64,000 nt of DNA from a virus. The notes below the pieces were generated by a model that worked only from the letters and a program-made list of their open reading frames with translations, did no database searches and was not told where the DNA came from. Positions 63,834-64,000 of the stretch are shown here, in pieces. The translations under genes and the position numbers were made by a program. Each line of letters opens with the position of its first letter. Within the stretch, counting starts at the first letter, position 1. The DNA is taken from positions 23,183 through 87,182 of the IMG/VR virus record IMGVR_UViG_3300025096_000008; one strand, written 5' to 3'.

Positions 63834-64000
63834 AATAAAGATAAAACCCGAGTATTCCGGCTGCCTAGAAGAGGCGATGGCGGATCTAAAAGCAATGAAG
63901 GCAAAATACAAGGACGATCCCATCCTATCTAAGATAGTTGATGCTCTAGAAGACAGAGATCCATCCGGCAATCACAAATATATCAACTGGGCAATGAAAC
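63826..64000 (+). CDS. Partial N-terminus of an unknown protein
   Basis: ATG 63826 opens 58 codons to the window edge, overlapping the previous gene by 8 bases. It starts MIKIKIKPEYSGCLEEAM and reaches DPSGNHKYINWAMK. The D-P-x-x-N-x-K-Y segment recurs in large phage proteins, but the family is not known to me. Confidence 0.6.
   Translation, partial: MIKIKIKPEYSGCLEEAMADLKAMKAKYKDDPILSKIVDALEDRDPSGNHKYINWAMK

Overview
The window is a 64 kb piece of a large tailed-phage genome. Every convincing gene is on the + strand, genes overlap by 1-20 bases or are separated by short gaps, and most start behind clear GGAG-type ribosome sites. It carries a phage replisome, a nucleotide-metabolism set, two tRNAs and dozens of very small genes. 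No terminase, portal, major capsid or tail gene is recognisable, so the virion module probably lies outside; with this gene content the full genome is likely jumbo-sized (inference). A lipoprotein with seven MopE-type CDGxDNDCDG repeats and several lipobox proteins with Asp/Gly-rich tails resemble myxobacterial and other deltaproteobacterial surface proteins, so a Gram-negative host from that broad group is suggested but not proven.

Layout. 0-14 kb: replication core (gp32-like SSB, RecA/UvsX recombinase, ClpP-like protease, flap nuclease, DnaB-type helicase, monomeric B12-dependent ribonucleotide reductase, GroES-like barrel, sugar-nucleotidyltransferase-like protein, bacterial-type DNA polymerase III alpha). 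14-23 kb: dUTPase, Dam-type methylase, a lipoprotein metalloprotease, a small protein with sigma-region-4 homology, an acidic scaffold-like protein, a PD-(D/E)XK-like protein, GroEL and glutaredoxin. 23-32 kb: tRNA-CAT, Hsp20, the MopE/VWA lipoprotein, exported M15 endopeptidase plus putative holin, and a MoxR ATPase/VWA metallopeptidase pair. 32-39 kb: small genes, Smr-like protein, an ADP-ribosyltransferase-like protein and a di-iron ferritin-like protein. 39.5-44.4 kb: a restriction-modification-like cassette (nuclease-like, DUF262-like, DNA methyltransferase, ParB-like). 44.5-57 kb: a dense accessory field of small proteins dominated by one beta-barrel family. 57-64 kb: Mom-like enzyme, tRNA-Ala, outer-membrane-barrel-like protein, tagged small proteins, HNH endonuclease, YkuD-like protein and a tagged nucleotidyltransferase.

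Three genome-wide patterns stand out. (1) About 25 paralogues of a 55-120 residue barrel with the core x-G-D-L-V ... G-x-G-I-V ... V-x-W are scattered through the window (called here the GDLV barrel family). (2) Sigma70-like promoters of the form TTGACA-17-TATAAT stand before the replication and accessory genes, and about half carry GATC in the spacer. (3) A different motif, CTA(T/C)TTAT(A/T), stands before another gene set, often 2-7 bases from a start codon that lacks a ribosome site. That set includes nearly all proteins with a short amphipathic N-terminal tag resembling the capsid-targeting peptides of T4, so the motif is a candidate late promoter and the tagged proteins are candidates for packaging in the virion. 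Functions are read from the sequence by eye; no search was run.
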